NCBI GenBank assembly: GCA_964574335.1
Contig: CAZNNH010000246.1
Location: 1-7,247, forward strand
Direction: 5' to 3'
Length of the DNA: 7,247 nucleotides
Source: CAZNNH01 sp964574335
GTDB taxonomy: Bacteria; Acidobacteriota; Vicinamibacteria; Fen-336
The notes beneath the pieces were generated by a model. The model was not told where the DNA came from, searched no databases, and was given only the letters and a program-made list of their open reading frames with translations. Shown here piece by piece: positions 4,862 to 7,247 of this stretch; position 1 is the first letter of the stretch; every line of letters begins with the position of its first letter. Made by a program: the position numbers and the translations under genes.

Positions 4862-7021
4862 CTACGACGCCGGGACGACCGTGAACGGCTCCTTCAGCTC
4901 GACCTGTCGGCCGGAGAGGCGGTCGCGGACGTTCATCACCAGCTCGTAGTCTCCGGGTGAGGCGCCCTGGAGCGAGAAGCCCGAGACCCGCGACAGCTCG
5001 CCGAGCGACGTGGGGCGGATCTCGGTGGCCTCCGCCGAGGTGAAGACGCTGCCGTCCGCGCGCCGCACCTGGTAGCCCTGGAGCACCTGCGGCATGCGGG
5101 ACTGGGGATCCTTCTCGGCGCCGAAGACGTCGATCTGGCAGTAGACGCTGGAGCCCGCCTGGAACTGGCGGCGGGCCAGCACCGCCAACCGGGCGCCGGG
5201 CGCCCCCATCACCGGCCGCTCGGTGGCCAGGGTGTCGCTGATCACGGGGGTCGAGACGCGGAAGTCCTGGAGACCGCCGACGGTGAAGTCGTGGACCACC
5301 GACCCCACCCGGCCCGATCGCTTGTCACGCACCACGATCTTGGCCTGGTAGTCGCCCTGACGGAGCTCGAAGTCCCGGACGATGGGGTACCAGGTCCAGA
5401 ACAGCCGGTTCTTGGTCTCGGGGAGCATGTCCATCTCCACGCTCTGGTCGACGCGGAAGAACTCACCGGTCTCCCGGTGCGCGACCACCAACAGGAACTC
5501 CAGCGTGTCCTGGAAGCGGCCGTCCTTCTCGTCGAGGTCGAAGGCGCGGAGGTCGACCTCGGTGGCCACCAGCGCCACCGCCTTCCCGGGGGTGCGCTCG
5601 TCGCCCACGTAGTGGGTCATGCGCAGCGGGATCTCGTTCTCGGGCCAGGGCGAGTCGAGGGCGGACTGGATCGCCGGGTCGACCCCGGCCTTGGCCGGGA
5701 CCGGGACCTCGCCGCTCTCCGTCGGCGCGTAGTAGCCCTTGCGGGCACGCACCTTGAGGCCCTTGCCGTCCTTCAGCTCGACCTTGATCTCGCGGAACTT
5801 GCCGTCCCGCGTCGGATCGGTCGAGACGTAGCCGAGCAGGTAGTAGGCCTGGCTCTCCCGGGCGATCCGCTGGATGCCGTTCTCGAGGTCGTTGGTGTTG
5901 CGGACCACGAAGCCGCCGCTCGAGGTCGACACGTCCTCGGCCCCGGCCACCGCGTCGACCGCGTCCACGAAGGCCATGCCCATGTCGCGCGAGTCCAGCA
6001 CCCCGCCGAACTCGGCCGTCATGTGGGCGGGCATCCCCTCGAGGCCGTGGGAGTTCACGAAGTAGATCACGGCGTTGGCGCGGCGCGCGGCCTCCTTGAG
6101 GCGCTGGAATTCCCTCTGGAAGGGATCGTACACGAAGCCTTCGGAGACCAGGATCACCGACTTCCTCCCCGTCACGTCACGAACGCCATTGACCACGCGC
6201 TGGAGGGTGGTGAGGGTCGTCCGCAGGCGGGCCGTGAGCCGGTAGTAGCCCTCGGCGGCGAGCTGGGTGATGTAGGGGTCCTCGACCGACTCCTGGCCGA
6301 TGATGTCCCCGTCCAGGTGCCTCTGGAAGGCGGCGTTGTAGGTCTGGAAGCGCCGCAGCACCCGGGTGTAGGCCATGGAATCGTTGTAGAGGTGTATGCG
6401 CAGCGCCTCCCAGTCCGAGAGACGGTCCATCGACACCTCGGGGATGAGGCGCCCCTCGAGGCGTTTGACCAGCCCGATGAGCTGGTCGCGGCCCTCCTCC
6501 ATGCGGGCGCTCCACCAGGTGTCGCCGGAGGTGGAGACGAGCGCCACCCGGTCGCCCTCCCGGGTGGCCTCCCGGAGAAACGCCGCCACCGCCGCCCTGG
6601 CGGGGGGGGCCTTCCAGGGGGTCATGTGCACGTCGTCGAAGACGATCACGAAGGTCCGGCCGTGCTGCTCGGCGGGGCCGGTGTTCACCGAGACCGGCGG
6701 GGGCGGGGGTGGCTCGGGGAGGGGCTCGTCCGGCAGCTCGATCGCCTCGAACGACACGATCTTCTGGGGAACACCCTCCTCGGAGACCTCGAAGTCCTCC
6801 TGCTTCAGGCCGCGGACCGGCATCCCCTTCTTGTCGACCACCACCGTGTCCACGATGACCTGCTCCACCTGGGCCCCGAAGCTCGGCGTCTCCGACGGAG
6901 TGGCCGACTCGGTCTCGACGGGCGCCACCTCGTCGGGCGGGGGTTCCTGGGCGGCGACGGTGTTGACGGCGAAGAGAGCCACGGCGAAGAGGGCGGCGAT
7001 TGGACGGGTCATGTTCCTCAT
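4862..7021 (-). CDS. VWFA-related acidobacterial domain protein, exported
   Basis: About 719 aa, matching the TIGR03436 layout. A Sec signal peptide (helix 6-23, cleavage near VAA|Q) is followed by an acidic Pro/Thr/Ser stretch and a short beta domain (VDTVVVDKKGMPVRGLKQED, 57-76). A proline linker (98-110) leads to a VWA-type domain (about 122-400) with FVIVFDDVHMTP and GRKSVILVSEGF, closing with YYLLGY (393-398) and ARKGYYAP (426-433). Two C-terminal beta modules each carry a GDY...VRD..SGR...FTV motif (about 554-581 and 688-715). VWA domains usually mediate protein binding; the role of this family is unknown. The MIDAS motif is not DxSxS, so metal binding is doubtful. The start is uncertain: ATG at 7042, 7021 or 7012, or GTG at 7072. 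The GTG has the best Shine-Dalgarno (GAGG, 6 nt) but adds an acidic N-region unusual for a signal peptide; I chose 7021 for its Arg-containing n-region. Confidence 0.9.
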   Translation of the reverse strand: MRNMTRPIAALFAVALFAVNTVAAQEPPPDEVAPVETESATPSETPSFGAQVEQVIVDTVVVDKKGMPVRGLKQEDFEVSEEGVPQKIVSFEAIELPDEPLPEPPPPPPVSVNTGPAEQHGRTFVIVFDDVHMTPWKAPPARAAVAAFLREATREGDRVALVSTSGDTWWSARMEEGRDQLIGLVKRLEGRLIPEVSMDRLSDWEALRIHLYNDSMAYTRVLRRFQTYNAAFQRHLDGDIIGQESVEDPYITQLAAEGYYRLTARLRTTLTTLQRVVNGVRDVTGRKSVILVSEGFVYDPFQREFQRLKEAARRANAVIYFVNSHGLEGMPAHMTAEFGGVLDSRDMGMAFVDAVDAVAGAEDVSTSSGGFVVRNTNDLENGIQRIARESQAYYLLGYVSTDPTRDGKFREIKVELKDGKGLKVRARKGYYAPTESGEVPVPAKAGVDPAIQSALDSPWPENEIPLRMTHYVGDERTPGKAVALVATEVDLRAFDLDEKDGRFQDTLEFLLVVAHRETGEFFRVDQSVEMDMLPETKNRLFWTWYPIVRDFELRQGDYQAKIVVRDKRSGRVGSVVHDFTVGGLQDFRVSTPVISDTLATERPVMGAPGARLAVLARRQFQAGSSVYCQIDVFGAEKDPQSRMPQVLQGYQVRRADGSVFTSAEATEIRPTSLGELSRVSGFSLQGASPGDYELVMNVRDRLSGRQVELKEPFTVVPAS
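6699..6724 (+). other. Potential G-quadruplex motif within the VWFA gene
   Basis: Four runs of at least four G (6699-6703, 6705-6709, 6716-6719, 6721-6724) are separated by 1, 6 and 1 nt on the plus strand, which is the template strand for this gene. The coding strand reads as the proline-rich linker between the beta domain and the VWA domain. The motif fits the usual G4 pattern. Whether it folds or matters is unknown; it may simply reflect proline codons. Confidence 0.45.
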
Positions 7022-7083
7022 CTCGATGTCGGGTTCTGCCATTCCTACAGGACGGAGGGTCGCGCGGGACACCTCCAGCCTCT

Positions 7084-7113
7084 AGTGTCTTCTGACGCGG
7101 AAGGGGTCGTCAA
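7084..7113 (-). promoter_or_regulatory. Candidate promoter of the VWFA gene
   Basis: On the minus strand TTGACG (7113-7108, one mismatch to TTGACA) is followed by 18 nt and GACACT (7089-7084, weak -10). It lies between the upstream terminator and the VWFA gene, where a separate promoter is needed. If used, transcription would start near 7077, downstream of most of the Shine-Dalgarno for the GTG at 7072, favouring one of the ATG starts. Confidence 0.33.
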
Positions 7114-7130
7114 GGCCGAGGCCGAGGGGG

Positions 7131-7169
7131 ACAAAAGAAGGGGAGCCGGCGCTCGAGGCGCCGGCTCCC
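7131..7169 (-). terminator. Intrinsic terminator of the TonB-dependent receptor gene
   Basis: GGGAGCCGGCGC (7141-7152) and its perfect inverse GCGCCGGCTCCC (7158-7169) form a 12-bp stem with a 5-nt loop. On the minus strand the stem is followed by CTTCTTTTGT, a T-rich tract typical of Rho-independent termination. It lies 24 nt after the receptor stop codon and separates that gene from the VWFA gene. Confidence 0.88.
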
Positions 7170-7193
7170 GGTACGACGAAGGCTAGGTTGCGA

Positions 7194-7247
7194 CTAGAAC
7201 GTCAGACGGGTCACCAACTGGATCGTGCGCGGCGCCCGCGCACCGTT
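7194..7247 (-). CDS. TonB-dependent receptor (Oar-like), C-terminal 17 residues only
   Basis: The minus strand reads NGARAPRTIQLVTRLTF followed by TAG at 7196-7194. An ending with alternating hydrophobic residues and a terminal Phe is the signature of the last beta-strand of outer-membrane barrels. The R-x-I-Q-x-x-x-R-L-T-F pattern is typical of the large carboxypeptidase-regulatory-like / Oar-type TonB receptors abundant in Acidobacteriota. A good terminator directly downstream supports a real gene end. The rest lies beyond the right edge, so the family call rests on 17 residues. Confidence 0.68.
   Translation of the reverse strand, partial: NGARAPRTIQLVTRLTF

Noticed and set aside
6602..6609. 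Run of eight G as a possible frameshift or sequencing error
   Set aside because: The VWFA reading frame continues with family-typical sequence on both sides, so the frame is intact.
5291..7186. 631-residue open frame antisense to the VWFA gene
   Set aside because: Low-complexity His/Gly/Val/Leu/Asp-rich translation without motifs. The opposite strand encodes a recognisable family from signal peptide to last beta-strand.
1..7247. Mobile elements, CRISPR arrays, tRNA or rRNA genes
   Set aside because: No transposase or integrase motifs, no regularly spaced repeats, and no RNA gene signatures were seen on either strand.

Overview
The window reads as a stretch of GC-rich bacterial chromosome (about 70% G+C by eye, strong G/C at third codon positions). 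The best clue to the organism is the large minus-strand protein at the right. It has the layout of the 'VWFA-related Acidobacterial domain' family (TIGR03436): signal peptide, short beta domain, degenerate VWA domain, closing YYLLGY...ARKGYYAP motif. Just beyond it is the C-terminus of a TonB-dependent, Oar-like receptor ending in ...RLTF. With a PadR regulator of the usual acidobacterial kind, this points to Acidobacteriota. That placement is an inference from gene families, not from a marker gene.

Layout, left to right. (1) Positions 1-287, minus: a PadR regulator cut by the left edge. Its promoter (TTGACA, 17 nt, TATACC) has the -10 box inside an imperfect palindrome, as expected for an autorepressor. 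(2) 426-2366, plus: a 646-aa polytopic membrane protein with a periplasmic beta-sandwich after the first helix and an acidic D-x-D-x-H-x-D loop motif, resembling GT-C glycosyltransferases. (3) 2363-3088 and 3116-3526, both minus: a probable two-gene operon with a four-helix membrane protein first, then a protein with two membrane helices, a coiled coil and a GAF-like domain. (4) 3664-4695, plus, divergent from that operon: a Tat-exported alpha/beta hydrolase with an intact Ser-Asp-His triad. (5) 4862-7021, minus: the VWFA-related exported protein. (6) 7194-7247, minus: the last 17 codons of the TonB-dependent receptor, followed by a clear intrinsic terminator at 7131-7169.

Most of the products act at or beyond the inner membrane. 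I see no mobile element, CRISPR array, tRNA or rRNA. The genes do not form one obvious pathway. The least explained unit is the minus-strand pair at 2363-3526 (membrane sensor-like protein plus small four-helix protein), which has no family I can name. The other point of interest is the modular architecture of the large membrane protein. Long open frames antisense to the real genes are composition shadows. No stretch over 300 bases lacks a gene.
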